From Pegoplata infirma (taxonomy: Eukaryota; Arthropoda; Insecta; Diptera; Anthomyiidae): a stretch of 64,000 bases of DNA. The stretch is from NCBI GenBank assembly GCA_963921195.1, contig OY992536.1, forward strand, positions 108,650,778 to 108,714,777, written 5' to 3'. Below the pieces are notes generated by a model. That model did not search any database. It was not told where the DNA came from and worked only from the letters and a program-made list of their open reading frames with translations. Below are positions 33,820 through 44,761 of the stretch, in pieces. Within the stretch, counting starts at the first letter, position 1. Each line of letters starts with the position of its first letter. Made by a program: the position numbers and the translations under genes.

Positions 33820-34640
33820 ATACTATAGTAAAATTTTGTGTGAGAAAACTGAGTGAAATCTTTAAATCAAACAAAAGTGGGAAAGCGTATTTTTCTAACT
33901 TGTTTTTGTGATTTTTTCACACTTTTTATACGAAATTTAAAATGAAAAGTAAATTATTAATTTGATATTTACTAAAATCCGTGCTGTTTTATATTATGGT
34001 GTGGTTTCACTAATGTATTACAAATTAAGGTTGGCGTAAAAGTTTGTGTGAGAAAACTAATGACGTTTTTTTTCTGGAAAAATGTCGCCTTTTACTTTTT
34101 ATCAAGAGCTTATGTGGTTTTTGTTCATTTCTGTACACAATAAGCCATTAAAGAAAAATAAGGTCAGAAAGGCGAAATTTTTTTTCCAGAAAACGCTATA
34201 AGTGAGTACATAGCATATAAAAATGTGTCAGTGTATTTTTTCTACCATGTTAACTACAATCACGTAAATTAAAAAAAATTTAAGTGACGGCTACACGTGA
34301 CTGACAAAAAATTGTTATTATTGATCATTTTCATTAATTTCAATTTATGGTTGCAATTTTCCTTCACTTACCTACTGCTATATCACATTTAATCACTTAA
34401 TACTTTCATAGATGTCATGAAAAACTTCAAAAAACGTTTTAAGCAAGTTCTACGAATATTTTTATAATTTCCATGTAAGTTTTTTTAAAAGGAACTTTCA
34501 TGACACCAGTTTCATTGATCAAATGATACCTTTCTTCGGTTTAAAACGTTAGTTACTTTTCATTAAGCTTATGTAAATTTTTCATTACTTTTTCATTATT
34601 TGCCATTACTTTAAGGAGTTTTAGTGTGACAACATTTAAA
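33820..34640 (-). mobile_element. CACTGAAAA-type element, partial copy
   Basis: In reverse orientation the order matches 16058-16640: TTTTGTGTGAGAAAACTGAG, AATTGCAACC-like blocks, TTCATTGATCAAATGATACC, TTACTTTTCATTAAGCTTATG. The end reads TTTAGTGTGAC, a decayed CACTG terminus. The neighbouring CCCAGC hairpin interrupts it. Confidence 0.5.
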
Positions 34641-35035
34641 ACTTACATCCATGTATCTACGCTAAGTTTATATTGGAACGGGAGTCGATGATATTGTCAA
34701 CTGGCTTATGCATTATGATTTTATAAAAAATTTTACGCGGCACATATTTTTTATTAATGTTTCCAATTTTTTGCTTTTATTTAATTACTTTTTTCATTAT
34801 TTTTCAAATTAAAAACCCATCATTTTATTCAAATTTTTTTTATTGTCTGGCTTTACAATAAAAAAAATTAATGACATGTATTAAAATTTATTTGTGATTG
34901 AAATGTTTAAATGTTTTTAATTATACACTACATTTAGTGTACCTACAACAAAATGCAAAAATATAAATATTTAATTATTCTTTTAAAACAGGGAGTAATA
35001 ACAAAAAAAAAATTACTACTTTGTTTTGAGATATG
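34641..35035. other. AT-rich noncoding stretch
   Basis: No gene or element end recognised. Confidence 0.55.
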
Positions 35036-35447
35036 TCCCTCTAACCACAGTAATGTGGGTACACTCACTTTGTTATTCCGTGTGTAACCCATCGACATAT
35101 CGGTTCAAGACCTTTGATCCTTGATCGAATCTTAGATATTGTAGCAATGACCGTCCGTTTTTGGAAAGCACACTGTAGTCCAAACCAAAAGAGCTATACT
35201 CCGAAACCTTTTGTGTACATGGGTTGTTTAAGTCCGTAATTGGGCAATAAAGGACCAGATGCAAAAAATTTTCTATTGAACTAAAATGCCACTAAAAAAA
35301 ATATTTAAATAATGACAAAAATGTATTAGTGAAGTGGGGAAAGGTATCCCCCAACGTCAAAATACATACCTGGCAAAAAAAATTTTTCTGTGTATTGTAG
35401 GGTATAAAAGATTCGCTACAACCGAATTAAAACTCTACCTTGTTTTT
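35036..35447 (+). mobile_element. mini-me/DINE-1-like element, diverged
   Basis: Shows ACCACAGTAATGTGGGTACA, TTATTCCGTGTGTAACCCATC, ACATATCGGTTCAAGACC, CAAACCAAAAGAGCTATACT, GTAGGGTATAAAAGATTCG and the end ACTCTACCTTGTTTTTT. The (TA)n tract is lost and the GTCY tract is reduced to GTCCGT. It belongs to the subfamily of 12206 and 25785. Confidence 0.7.
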
Positions 35448-35495
35448 TTATAAATTCGCATTATAAAATAAATCACGTGTTTTTCTTGTATTATA

Positions 35496-36205
35496 TGGAG
35501 TTCACACTACCGACTTTAAACATCTCATGAGTGTTTAAGCGCTAAACGAACAAAATTTGACTTGTTTCCCCATACATTTGGTTGTTCAGCTAAACAATCA
35601 AATTCGACTTGTTTCCCTGTTGAACATTTCGCTAAACATTTCAAAGACAGGGTTCGGTATATTTCCTTTTAATTTTTCTTTATTCTATGCCAAAAAAATA
35701 GATTTCATAGCAACCAGCTTCTGTATCTGTCTGCCATTTTCTTAGCAAAACATTGGAAAATTGAGAAATTATAAATATTTAAAAAACTAATAAAAACTAC
35801 TGAAAAATCAGAAAAAAGTGTGTGTTTTATTTATAATTATATTGGAAAAGCTGCACTAATAGTGAGTTTTGCCTTCCATCGCAGTATAAATATGCAAACA
35901 GCTTCGGACAGGTCCGGAACAAAAAACAGAAAAATCTTCCTATTTACTTGGAATGAGTCAATAAAAAGGAGTTCCGTGTAGTGGTGTTATGTAAATGTTA
36001 TAAAAAAATTAAATATCTTGTCTTCCGCCAAAGTTTAAAAGGTTTTTAGAAATATTTTTGCAATTTTTTTCAGAATTAGGTTATGTGCGTTTGTTTACAA
36101 ACGTTAAACACTCAAAGTTAAACGCGCAAAATGTAGTGTGAACGATTTTGTTTACTTTTTTAAACAAGTGGCTTAAACGAGTACAAATTCTCTAGTGTGA
36201 ACTCC
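35496..36205. mobile_element. MITE with GGAGTTCACACTA termini, about 710 bp
   Basis: GGAGTTCACACTA at the left faces TAGTGTGAACTCC at the right. Subterminal GTTTAAGCGCTAAACGAAC and GTGGCTTAAACGAG are also related. The flanks GTATTATA and GTATTAGA could be an 8-bp duplication with one mismatch. Inside, a CAAAATTTGACTTGTTTCCC block is duplicated (about 35553, 35608). The 62-codon ORF at 35557-35745 is accidental. Confidence 0.6.
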
Positions 36206-36213
36206 GTATTAGA

Positions 36214-36890
36214 AAGTTGTTAAACCAATATTTTTTTTTTAAATAAAATAGATATGTACTTTTTATTGTTGATACAAAAATTAAATATTTTAAAACTAAA
36301 TTTATTAGAATTATAGGGGGAAGTTTTTATTTTAATAGATTTTGAGTTTTCCAATTGAAGTTGTGTAATTTACAAAATTTATGTGAATTGAAATTGTTTA
36401 AATGATAAAATTATACACAAAAAAGGTTATAGTATAAAAAAAGAGATAAAAATTAAAAATTTTCGATCTAGGATTGCCTTTAATAGGTTCAAAATCTCCG
36501 AACTGTTGGGTGGCAACAATGTACATTTTCTCCATAAAGGCAACATCGAAAACTTTTCGGTGTAATAAAATAAAAAACGCTACATGCTGCTGGAAAAGAA
36601 CCTATTAGCAACACTGAGTATCACTATGTATTTTGTTAAAGAGAGAGAGAGAGAAACTCTCCTCTATATATACATTCTCTTAGATTCACTGAACTTTACA
36701 CCAGAAAAAAATTGTTAGCCCAATTAATTTGAATGAATTTTGTTTTATCTTAAATAAAAAACGCAGTTTTGAGGTAAATATTGTTAAAAAGTATTAATAA
36801 AACAATTAATTACTTATGCCACTGTTCAAGAAAAGTTAAACAAACATTAATCAATCACTCAAAAGTTGTAAATATTTAAACCAACAAAAA
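36214..36890. other. AT-rich stretch with a GA tract
   Basis: AAAGAGAGAGAGAGAGAAAC (about 36640) is followed by CCTCTATATATACATTCTC. This could be promoter-like (GAGA plus TATA), but no coding exon follows on either strand and it may simply be a microsatellite. Confidence 0.35.
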
Positions 36891-37746
36891 ACAAGTAAGA
36901 AAATTATAGTCGGTCAAGACCGACCATATAATACCCTACACCAAGGTTTCCCGGAAAATGGGTCCAATGGATCGATTAGATCTATATGTTGTAAAACCTT
37001 TAATAAGTGAAGAAAACACTCACAAATCAAATTTGAGTGAAATAGGCTTCTATTTGTTGACAATAAACCGCTTTAACTGAATATCGGGCGAAATTTTCAC
37101 AAGGGGCCTGAGTCCAAAACTGGTCCGATGATTATCAGGTTTGATAAGGTTATTAAAGTACGCGTTTAACATACACAAACAAAATTTTAATTAAATATTT
37201 TCTATTTTCATGAAATTTGAGACATTTATGTGAAAATCGGGAAGGTGGTTTGTATGGGGGCTACAAGAAGAACTGGTCCGATTTCTTTGAAATTCGGAAT
37301 GATGATATGTGAAGACAAAACATGTTTACCATCCAAATTTCAAAGCGATACCTTCTACAATACGGTTATTAGAGTCATTTGAGCCAAAACTAAAGAGGAC
37401 CTTTGTATGGGGGCTAGGTCTAAATATGGACCGATTTTTTCCAATTTCAATAGGCTTCGTCCTTGGGCCAAGAGAGACTTAAGTTTCAAATTTCAAGTCA
37501 ATTGATTAAAAATTGCGACCTGTATCGTGTTTACACCGTTTACATGGACAGACAGACAGACAGACGGACGGACGGACGGACGGACAGACGGACGGACGGA
37601 CGGACATCGCTAAATCGACTCAAAAAGTGATTCTGAGTCGATCGGTATACTTAAAGGTGGGTCTAGGACCAATATTTCGGGTAGTTACAAACATCAGCAC
37701 AAACTCATTATACCCTGTACCACAGTGTGGTGTAGGGTATAAAAAA
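36891..37746 (-). mobile_element. mini-me-related element, second subfamily, full length
   Basis: Begins ACAAGTAAGAAAATTATAG, then the palindrome GTCGGTCAAGACCGAC and ATACCCTACACC; ends ACCCTGTACCACAGTGTGG/TGTAGGGTAT. A long GTCY tract (about 37549-37606) mixes CAGA and CGGA tetramers. Core blocks are GGTGGGTCTAGGACC and AATATTTCGGGTAGTTACAA. It is the intact counterpart of 6386-7049. The 85-codon ORF at 37513-37770 is a translation of the tetramer repeat. Confidence 0.85.
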
Positions 37747-37904
37747 ATCAACAATGATAAAAAAGATTAGAAGTGTAATTCTTAACAACTTCTTGAACAG
37801 AAAAAAACTGGCAAAACAATGGTAGAAAAGCACAATTTTAACCAATTTACCACCGTCATTTTTCTTTGGCTAAGAAATTTTATACAAAATCAAGTCATAT
37901 TTAG

Positions 37905-38282
37905 TACATTAGCGGCCCCTGGTTGTGCCCTTATTGACAGCGTTCAGACTTAAGCTCAAAATTACGTTAGCTCTAACCGGTAAGAATTTCGCTGCAATCG
38001 GTTCCGTACCTACTTACTGAATAGCCAAATTATTAAAAATAACCCACTGTTCACCGTTGCGTATGATTGTTATTTAAAGGCAATTACAAAACTAATCATA
38101 CGCCTTATAGTTTTTAAGCAATTATTATTATAGTTATAATTAAAGTTCATCAACTTCAAATGATTGTAAAAAAAAATCTAGCACTGAACTGAAAAAAAAG
38201 CCCCGAGGATTTTGTTTTGTAATATGTCAACTTTCGTTTGCTTTTGGTTTCATCTCATTCCGATTTTGGTTGTTGCACTGTG
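37905..38282 (+). repeat. Interspersed repeat (copy 3 of 3)
   Basis: Homologous to 14690-15052 throughout and to 1-165 at its end: GACTTAAGCTCAAAATTACG, CACCGTTGCGTATGATTGTT, TTCATCAACTTCAAATGATT and the terminus GTTGTTGCACTGTG. No coding potential. Confidence 0.7.
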
Positions 38283-38652
38283 TTATAAGTTTTTTCATAT
38301 TCAAACAAGAATATCTTAAAAACGGTATGTTATTGAAAAATTTGAAACTCAAACTTAGAATGAGGAGGTTAAAATCCATTTTATTCATGTACTTTGATTC
38401 ATCGGAGTATGAATTTCTCTGAAATTGAACAGTTTTTAAAACTGTTGTGTACAATGGTTTTGAAAGGGTTAAAACAAAAGATAACATTGAATAAATATAA
38501 CAAAACTGAAGAGCCCACTTATTACCAACGATTTACGAACGAAGATAAAATTCAAAAGCATTCCCTCTCTCCGCCCCCATCCATTTACATATCTCATAAA
38601 TTTCAAGTGGTTTATTTGAAAATTTAAACAATATAAATAAACAAACACTTAC

Positions 38653-38874
38653 CGTTTCATGCATTTCACCACTCTCATCTAATAAAGCCTCAAGTGTTTC
38701 ATCATTTTTAGTAACCGAAGGTGAAAGTGGTGGAGTAGGAGCACGATTTTTAGCGGCCAACATAGAACGTGGCAATATAAAACGGCCATAGCGTAAATAA
38801 AGCCAACGACCCCATTTGCGGCCAACTAAGCCAAAGCCAATAGCACAAATACATAATGAAACAAGGAACCACAT
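38653..38874 (-). CDS. First coding exon of a single-pass membrane protein
   Basis: The exon encodes 74 codons beginning MWFLVSLCICAIGFGLVG and ending ...GEMHET, and stops in phase 0 at a canonical donor, ACG/GTAAGTG (minus strand). An uncleaved signal-anchor or transmembrane helix spans about residues 2-18. A basic, aromatic juxtamembrane stretch follows (residues 19-36, RKWGRWLYLRYGR...), predicting the N terminus outside or luminal and the rest cytosolic. Next comes a Pro/Ser segment, APTPPLSPS (45-53), with proline-directed phosphorylation-like sites, then an acidic tail (57-73). Base composition and codon use are clearly richer in G+C than the surrounding repeats. Reading past the donor gives a 113-codon ORF, but the extension is AT-rich intron. 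I do not recognise the gene; later exons would lie at lower coordinates, not identified here. Confidence 0.7.
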
Positions 38875-39700
38875 TATGAAGGACGAGGAAGAATTTCAAG
38901 GGAATAATACACTCTCGTGAGATGAAAAAAATAGTGAGTAAACAAAGTTTAACAGGTTATTGTTGTTATTGTTTGTAAACAATCACTAAAGCTTTTTTTT
39001 GTCAATAAAAAAAGCCGGTTATTAGACAAGTGAGAGAGGCCGGAAAAAGCTTTTATTTTTTATTGTTTACTTTTTATTAGTTAATGAAAAAAGTAAACAA
39101 AACCACTAAAAAAGCTTATTTCGTAAGCTCTTTTTACAACTTAAAAATAAGTGCTCTATTTAACACTCTCTCTCTCTCTCACTCTGTTGATTATATTGAT
39201 AAATCTTTTTATATTTTTGTTCCAGTTTTGTTTTAAATACCCGTTCTTTAATGTTTGTATATGGTTAGTGTAGTAATTTTTATTTTTTATCAAAGTTTTC
39301 GTTTTCCTTTTTATGGTCTTGTGACTTGTTTTCTTGTTTCTTTTTTAAAATGACGTTTATTGCAAAATATTTATTCTAAAAAAAATTTTATACACAATTT
39401 TTTTTAGAAAGTTTTGTTGACAATTTTAATATGTTTAATTATAAAATGATTTTATTTATTTTGATGTTATCAAAAACACATTTAAAAATTCTTTTAAATA
39501 CTTTTCACTAAATTTAATTTTATTTTTCTACTAGAGTTTTACAAACAAAAACTATTGATTAAATATTTTTTTTCGTATGTTCTTCTTTCGACTATGTGTT
39601 GACAGCTAAAACCACCATTAGCTAGCCAGCCAGTTTGCTGTCATATTTTAGTAGTGTGTATTCGTTCTGTTTGTATTGGGGTCTCTTATGTTAGTTAAAA
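38875..39700 (-). promoter_or_regulatory. Probable 5' UTR and promoter region of the exon at 38653
   Basis: This lies upstream of the start codon on the minus strand. It holds a CTCTCTCTCTCTCTCAC tract (39165-39182; GAGA-type on the gene strand), and near 39597-39680 a non-repetitive block with AAACTGGCTGGCTAGC on the gene strand. No TATA box or start site can be fixed by eye. No match to the interspersed families of this window was noticed, which fits unique host DNA. Confidence 0.4.
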
Positions 39701-40140
39701 ATGTCAAACTAAACAAAAAGCTTTTTTGTTAAACTTATATTTCTATAAAAATCAAGTAGAAAACAGAGTTGTTCATAGTAAAGAAAATGTGTTTAGTTGA
39801 AAAATTACTCTTAATTTTTTAACATTTACTCTTTGTATGTATTCTTAAATGTGAGCAAAATTTTTATGCTATTTTTATGTTAATTTATTCATTAATAAAA
39901 ACCTGATTTTAATGGGAATTTTTTTTATATCCATTCTTTATATTTTTTGTTATTCGATGGTATTTGATACTTATTTTTTTTTTGTTACATTCTTTTTGTT
40001 ATTACTGGTTTTATATTATCATAAAAATAAACAACAATAACAACAACTATATGCAATTAAAACAGATTCCAATTAAGTGATCCAGTGTTTATAGTTAACC
40101 CATTGAGTATTCTCATTTAATAATGAGTAGAGAAATCCCA
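39701..40140. other. AT-rich noncoding stretch
   Basis: Unique-looking AT-rich sequence with no gene. At its end a lone CCCAGCAAAAATTATAATC (40138) resembles one terminus of the CCCAGC family, without a partner. Confidence 0.5.
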
Positions 40141-40238
40141 GCAAAAATTATAATCACTATATTAGGTTGGGTAATATGGTCATTCGCCATTTGGTGAATT
40201 CACTCGGAGGCCATAAGGCCCATTGTGCACAGAGAGAA

Positions 40239-40442
40239 CAGTTTAGTTGTGCCAGCCGAATTTAGAGCCAACTGCATAGTTTAATAACAACAACCGAAAT
40301 TTTCGGTTGCCATAACCAAAATTTGTTTTGAAAATTTAACTTCTGTTGGTCCAAATAAATTTCGGTAATCGCAACCGAAAATTTTAGTTGTTGTAATTAA
40401 ACCATGCAGTTGGCTCTTAATTCGGCTGGCACAATTAAACTG
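40239..40442. mobile_element. Foldback MITE, 204 bp, in the LINE 3' region
   Basis: CAGTTTAGTTGTGCCAGCCG faces CGGCTGGCACAATTAAACTG, and pairing continues through GAGCCAACTGCAT and AACAACAACCGAAA, giving arms of about 90 bp. It lies just past the LINE ORF end, with LINE 3' UTR sequence on both sides (GGAATCACACAAAA on one side, GTGCACAATGGGCC on the other). The target duplication is unclear. Confidence 0.8.
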
Positions 40443-40832
40443 CTTTTTTTGTGTGATTCCCTTTATCGTCATTTCTTTACTTCCCCTCTGATAAACAAAG
40501 TTATACTTCTTAAACCAACCCGATTCCCTAAGGTATTCTGCTAGAGACGTCAATGAGACACCGTTTAGGTAATCCAGGTAATCGAAAAATCTTTGCCCAA
40601 ATGCTTATTGCGGCCTCTTATCAGACCTGGACATTCAGATAATAAGTGCTTCACTGACTCCTTCTCCACTTCCCCACAACTTCTACAATAGTCCCTATTA
40701 GAAATTGTCATACGCACGGACATTCGGCCAATTATATAGTGTCCTGTAAATACTCCCACCAATAGGCTAACCGTCCGTTTGCCAAAAGTAAGAAGACTTT
40801 TTGTTCGCTTTTGATTTGGCAATGGCCACAGG

Positions 40833-40983
40833 TACGGCTGTCGAACGGGATCGGTTTTTTAAAATCCCGGGATTCGGAATTTTAAAATCGAATCGGGATC
40901 CCGGGATTTTTCGGGATCACGGGATTTTTCGGGACCCCGAGATTTTTCGGGATTCCGGGATTTTTCGTGGATTGGCAGCCCTA
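40833..40983. mobile_element. hAT MITE, 151 bp, built of an 18-bp minisatellite
   Basis: TACGGCTGTCGAAC and (reverse complement) TAGGGCTGCCAATC are imperfect inverted repeats flanked by an identical 8-bp duplication GCCACAGG (40825-40832, 40984-40991). The middle is an 18-bp unit, CGGGAT(T/C)(C/A)CGGGATTTTT, repeated about four times. It interrupts the LINE between its RNase H domain and the Cys/His motif. The repeated EKSR peptide in the ORF at 40859-41149 is this minisatellite. Confidence 0.85.
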
Positions 40984-41720
40984 GCCACAGGCTTCGCGAT
41001 TTTCTGCACGTAGTCTGTAATATCCACCTACCCTTCATTCTTTTATCAGATATCCTATCAATTTCCTTCATTAATTTCACTATAGAAACCGAGATGTCGG
41101 TAGCGGGACGTACCGATTCAGAGCCATTTCTCGCACATTCATCAGCCAATTCGTGCCCAGCGACCCCACTATGTCCAGAGACCCAGATTAGCTGGACAGT
41201 TTGCTGACTGATTCGACGAATGGATGGTATACAATTCTTAACGATTCCCTATTTTACAGCGTTTTGATACTAAAGCCTTCTACGAAAATATTAATGGCGC
41301 AAGGACGAAGGTCCCTTGTCATAATCATCTGCGCGAATTTATCAACTTTAAGTACCTCAGGCTAGAAACACTACACTTATCCGGAAGTCTCAATGAGGCC
41401 CCAATTTCGAGGCATTCAGAGTATACTCCCGAACTCGTACTCATCTTTGATCCGCTCGTAAAGATAGAGATCGCATTCTGTGTTACAACGGAGTTTTCCG
41501 CTTAGTCTTCTCTAGTTGGTATTTGTACTTCGACGGTTCTGTCAAAGTTCGTCTGTGGTAAGATATAGTCGGTTCTCTGTTCCAGTTCCGTCCCACCCAC
41601 CGTACTAAATATGGTCGAGTGTCCCCAAGAGCGTTGCCTAAGCATTTGCAACTCTCTTAACCTGAGAGCCGATTTTGCTGCTGTGGTCTTTACGTAGAGT
41701 ACACTCAAAAAAATAACTTA

Positions 41721-43732
41721 CAAGGGAAGTCTCCCTGGTCTCACCCTCCGATCTTCATGAAATTTTGATATGTTGTTAAGAACGAAAATTAATTCGATAC
41801 GTAATTTTTAGGGGGGGTCGATTTGTATGGGGAGAAATTTACCTTTTTCAGTTTTTTACGATATACGCCTATTTAAACAAAATTAATATAGGCATGTGTG
41901 GTATCAGATTAAAGGTATTAAAAATACTTTTTTCGTGGTGCTAACAACGGGCCAAAGAAGTTAATATTTTTAGACTTATTAACAAAAATGTCCTAAAATG
42001 TTGGTATTTTACTCAATATGACGAAAAGTTGTGCATGTTTGGACACGTTCTTAGCACACGTAGATAGGTTTTCCAAAGACCTTTCATTTGGTTTTGTAAC
42101 ATGACTACCCAGCCAGAAAAATACGGTGGGGCCTACATTGGCAAAGCGTTGTAACAGGTACAACAAACGTTGGCAAAACATCCGTTCTACAACGACTACC
42201 GTATTGGCCCAATATCTAAATGATAACGCCAGTTGTACGTGTGCCCACGGTTCTAGCCAATGTTGGCAAACTGTGGGCAAAACAAAAAATACTGTACTGG
42301 CATAATATCTAAATGATAACGCCAGTTGTACGTGTGCCCACGGTTCTAGCCAATGTTGGCAAACCGTATTAAAAACAAAAAAAAAACTGTACTGGCACAA
42401 TATCTAAATGATAACGCCAGTTGTACGTGTGCCCACGGTTCTAGCAAACGTTGGCAAACAGTGGTCAAAACAAAAAATGCTTTGCGTAAACAGTCAATGC
42501 GTAAACATTCTAAAGACATATGTTTAAAGGGAATCATTTTTCTTAAAATTTGTTGGTAAAAAAGAATGAAGAAACCGTAATTTTTTAATGTTTAATGTTA
42601 TTTATTTTAGAAAATTTTGTCAACAGTAAAAAATAAATGTTGATGTTTGTTAAAACTAATGAATAATTACTGGGATGGTTTTTCATTGTTTATTCACTAG
42701 TTTTAAGTGTGTTTTTCATTTGTTTTTGCCTGTAAATATTTTGAGTGTAAATATTGAAAAAATTTATGGTTTTTTGCTAATGATTTTTTTACCATTTTAG
42801 AAAATTAAATTTTTAGAACATTTTATCTTATCTTTAAGAGAAAATTACAGGCTTTCGAATGATCTTGATACCAAGTCATTTGCATGTTAGGATCTTATTT
42901 TATAAGCTTTTAAAAAGGGTAAAAAATGCCCTTTTTCGGCACTTTAAACGCGAATTACTCAAAATCCTGACGAGATAGACAAATTTGGGCTCCGGATTTG
43001 GAATCAGCGGAACAGACACTATCTAAATCACTAACCAGAATCCAATACGCATTTTCTTGTTGAGCTGTGTAATCATTAAAACATTATTTAATAATAAGTT
43101 TTTAAAAATAAATTTAATAAAAAAAAATTATTTTATTCTGTACATAATGAAAAAATTTCGACAAAGTGTAATATTTTGTGTAAAAACTGCGCTTTGCCAG
43201 TACATTTTTTTATACTAATCGATATTTCTGCAAAGCGCAGTATTTTTTGTGTAGCCAATGTTTTGCCAGGACATTTTTTTTGTACTGTATATGTAGTGAG
43301 AAATTTAGACAAAGCGTAGTATTTTTTGTGTAACCAATGTTTTGCCAGTACATTTTTTTTTGTACTGTATATGCAATGAGAAATTTTGACAGAGCGTAGT
43401 ATTTTTTGTGCAGCCAATGTTTTGCCAGTACATGTTTTTTTGTACTTTTCGATATTTCTGCAAAGCGTAGTATTTTTTGTGTAGCCAATGTTCTACCAGT
43501 ACATTTTTTTTTGTACCGTTGGCAATTTCTGGCTGGGTAGGTTTCTTTGCATAATATAGGAGATAAACGAAAAAAAAATTAAAAATGGCCTTATCTTCCC
43601 CCCTCCTTTTTACCCCCTAAATATGAATTTGGGCCGCTAAAAAAAAAATACGTGTCCCTTTATTTTTTCTGATCTACAAAATAAAACCATTTCCATAAAG
43701 ATCCGCGGGTGACACTAGGGAGACTTCCCTTG
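41721..43732. mobile_element. PIF/Harbinger-like MITE with a nested 1.4-kb element
   Basis: CAAGGGAAGTCTCCCTGG and (reverse complement) CAAGGGAAGTCTCCCTAG are terminal inverted repeats flanked by TTA (41718-41720, 43733-43735). TTA duplications indicate PIF/Harbinger. Removing the nested element (42119-43537) leaves about 591 bp, matching the 599-bp copy at 49695-50293. No transposase. Confidence 0.85.
42119..43537. mobile_element. CCCAGCCAGA element with two tandem arrays, 1419 bp
   Basis: CCCAGCCAGAAAAATACGG and (reverse complement) CCCAGCCAGAAATTGCCAACGG are flanked by TA (42117-42118, 43538-43539). The empty site is visible at 50102-50103 in the sister MITE. Near the left end three 93-95-bp units share AATATCTAAATGATAACGCC and CCACGGTTCTAGC (42211, 42304, 42399). 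Near the right end five units of about 70-80 bp share AAAGCG(T/C)AGTATTTTTTGTG and GCCAGTACATTTTTTT. Translations across these arrays (41993-42537, 43133-43488) look repetitive but are not genes. Confidence 0.85.
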
Positions 43733-43735
43733 TTA

Positions 43736-44047
43736 GTCAAAATATTAGTAAAAGGTGTTGTAATTTACGTCAACTAAACTTAATAAGTTTTGTTTTTAAT
43801 AAGTTTTGTTCAAAATCAGTTTTTTTTTAGTTACGCCACTTTTGTAGTAAATGAACTATATGTAATTTTCAAAAACAATAAATATCACTCCTCCTTCTTT
43901 TGCAAAATTTAATGGGTGCAAAGAGAAAGATACAATGATGTGATTGAAAAAAAAATGCAATTTGGTGTAGGTTGCTTGTATGAGTTTATATTGTTGGTGA
44001 CACAAAACATATAATTTATATTTTTTAATTATACATTTCCCCATTTA
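43736..44047. other. AT-rich spacer
   Basis: Low-complexity sequence between two elements, with a duplicated AATAAGTTTTGTT (about 43780, 43797). No gene. Confidence 0.5.
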
Positions 44048-44297
44048 CACTGAAAAAAAATAACTTCGTGAAATTAATGAAAATTGACTTAACCTTAATG
44101 AAAAATGACTCACGTTTTCAACCGAAGACAGGTTTCATTTGATTAATAAAACTGGTGTCATTAAAGTTCCTTTCAATGAAAACTTGCATATAAATAATGA
44201 AAATATTCGTAGAACTTTTTTGAAACGTTTTATGAAGTTTTTCATAAAATGTATGAAAATATCCATTGATTAAATGTGGAATAGTAGTTGGTAATGA

Positions 44298-44462
44298 GCG
44301 TATGATAATTGCTTTTTACAAGTAACTAGTTGCTAACTTTATTAAGGTTTTGATATGGGAATTACGATAAATTCATGTTGGTTATAGCTATCAAAATTTC
44401 CATAGAAAGCCCCTAATAAAGTTAGGAACAAGTTACCTAAAAACAGCACGTATCATACACCC
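44298..44462. mobile_element. Foldback MITE, about 165 bp
   Basis: GCGTATGATA, then TTACAAGTAACTAGTTGCTAAC and TTTATTAAGG, pair imperfectly with GGGTGTATGATACGTG and related blocks of the right half. It interrupts the surrounding element. Target duplication not determined. Confidence 0.6.
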
Positions 44463-44542
44463 ATAAGTGAAAATTTGCATTAATAACAATTTTGGTAAGT
44501 CACATGTAACCATCACTGTAACCGTCACTGAAATTTTATTTA

Positions 44543-44761
44543 GGTGCATGTCACAGACTCAATTCCGATCGGATTTGAAAAAAAGTTGTTACTCGTAAAA
44601 CGCAAAATAATTTTTTTTTTCGGAATGAAATCACTTTCAAAAGTCAAAGTGGAATTGAATTGCTAAAAGTGGTTTCATTCCGAAAAAAAGTATTTGCTTT
44701 GCGTTTTACGAGTGAACCACTTATTCCACTTCCGAACGGAATTGAGTCTGTGACATGACCC
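44543..44761. mobile_element. Harbinger-like MITE, 219 bp
   Basis: GGTGCATGTCACAGACTCAA and (reverse complement) GGGTCATGTCACAGACTCAA are inverted repeats continuing through TTCCG, flanked by TTA (44540-44542, 44762-44764). Inner halves also pair via GGAATGAAATCACTTT / AAAGTGGTTTCATTCC, so the whole is a hairpin. Confidence 0.75.

Larger units (their letters stand above)
40155..41700 (-). pseudogene. Non-LTR retrotransposon (RNase H-bearing LINE) relic
   Basis: On the minus strand the order is that of an ORF2 C-terminal half. First comes a post-RT segment (about 41700-41600) with KSALRLRELQMLRQRSWGHS. Next an RNase H domain, with GSKMSTSSGVYSE (about 41440) and WVSGHSGVAGHELADECAR (about 41190-41130). 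Last is a Cys/His motif CX2CX9HX4C (CRSCGEVEKESVKHLLSEC, about 40690-40640) and a C terminus with LTSLAEYLRESGWF. The usual TDGSK catalytic Asp reads Ser, and frameshifts separate the blocks, so it is dead. RNase H points to the I, LOA or R1-like groups. It is interrupted by MITEs at 40239-40442 and 40833-40983 and ends upstream at a TE boundary near 41701. Confidence 0.85.

Noticed and set aside
36635..36690. Core promoter (GA tract plus TATATATA)
   Set aside because: No coding exon follows on either strand and simple repeats are common here.
38533..38652. C-terminal extension of the membrane-protein ORF to 113 codons
   Set aside because: The extension starts at a canonical GTAAGTG donor and is AT-rich with intron-like composition.
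42211..42460. Regular array resembling a CRISPR
   Set aside because: Only three 93-95-bp units that are similar along nearly their whole length, not short repeats with unique spacers, in eukaryotic transposon DNA.
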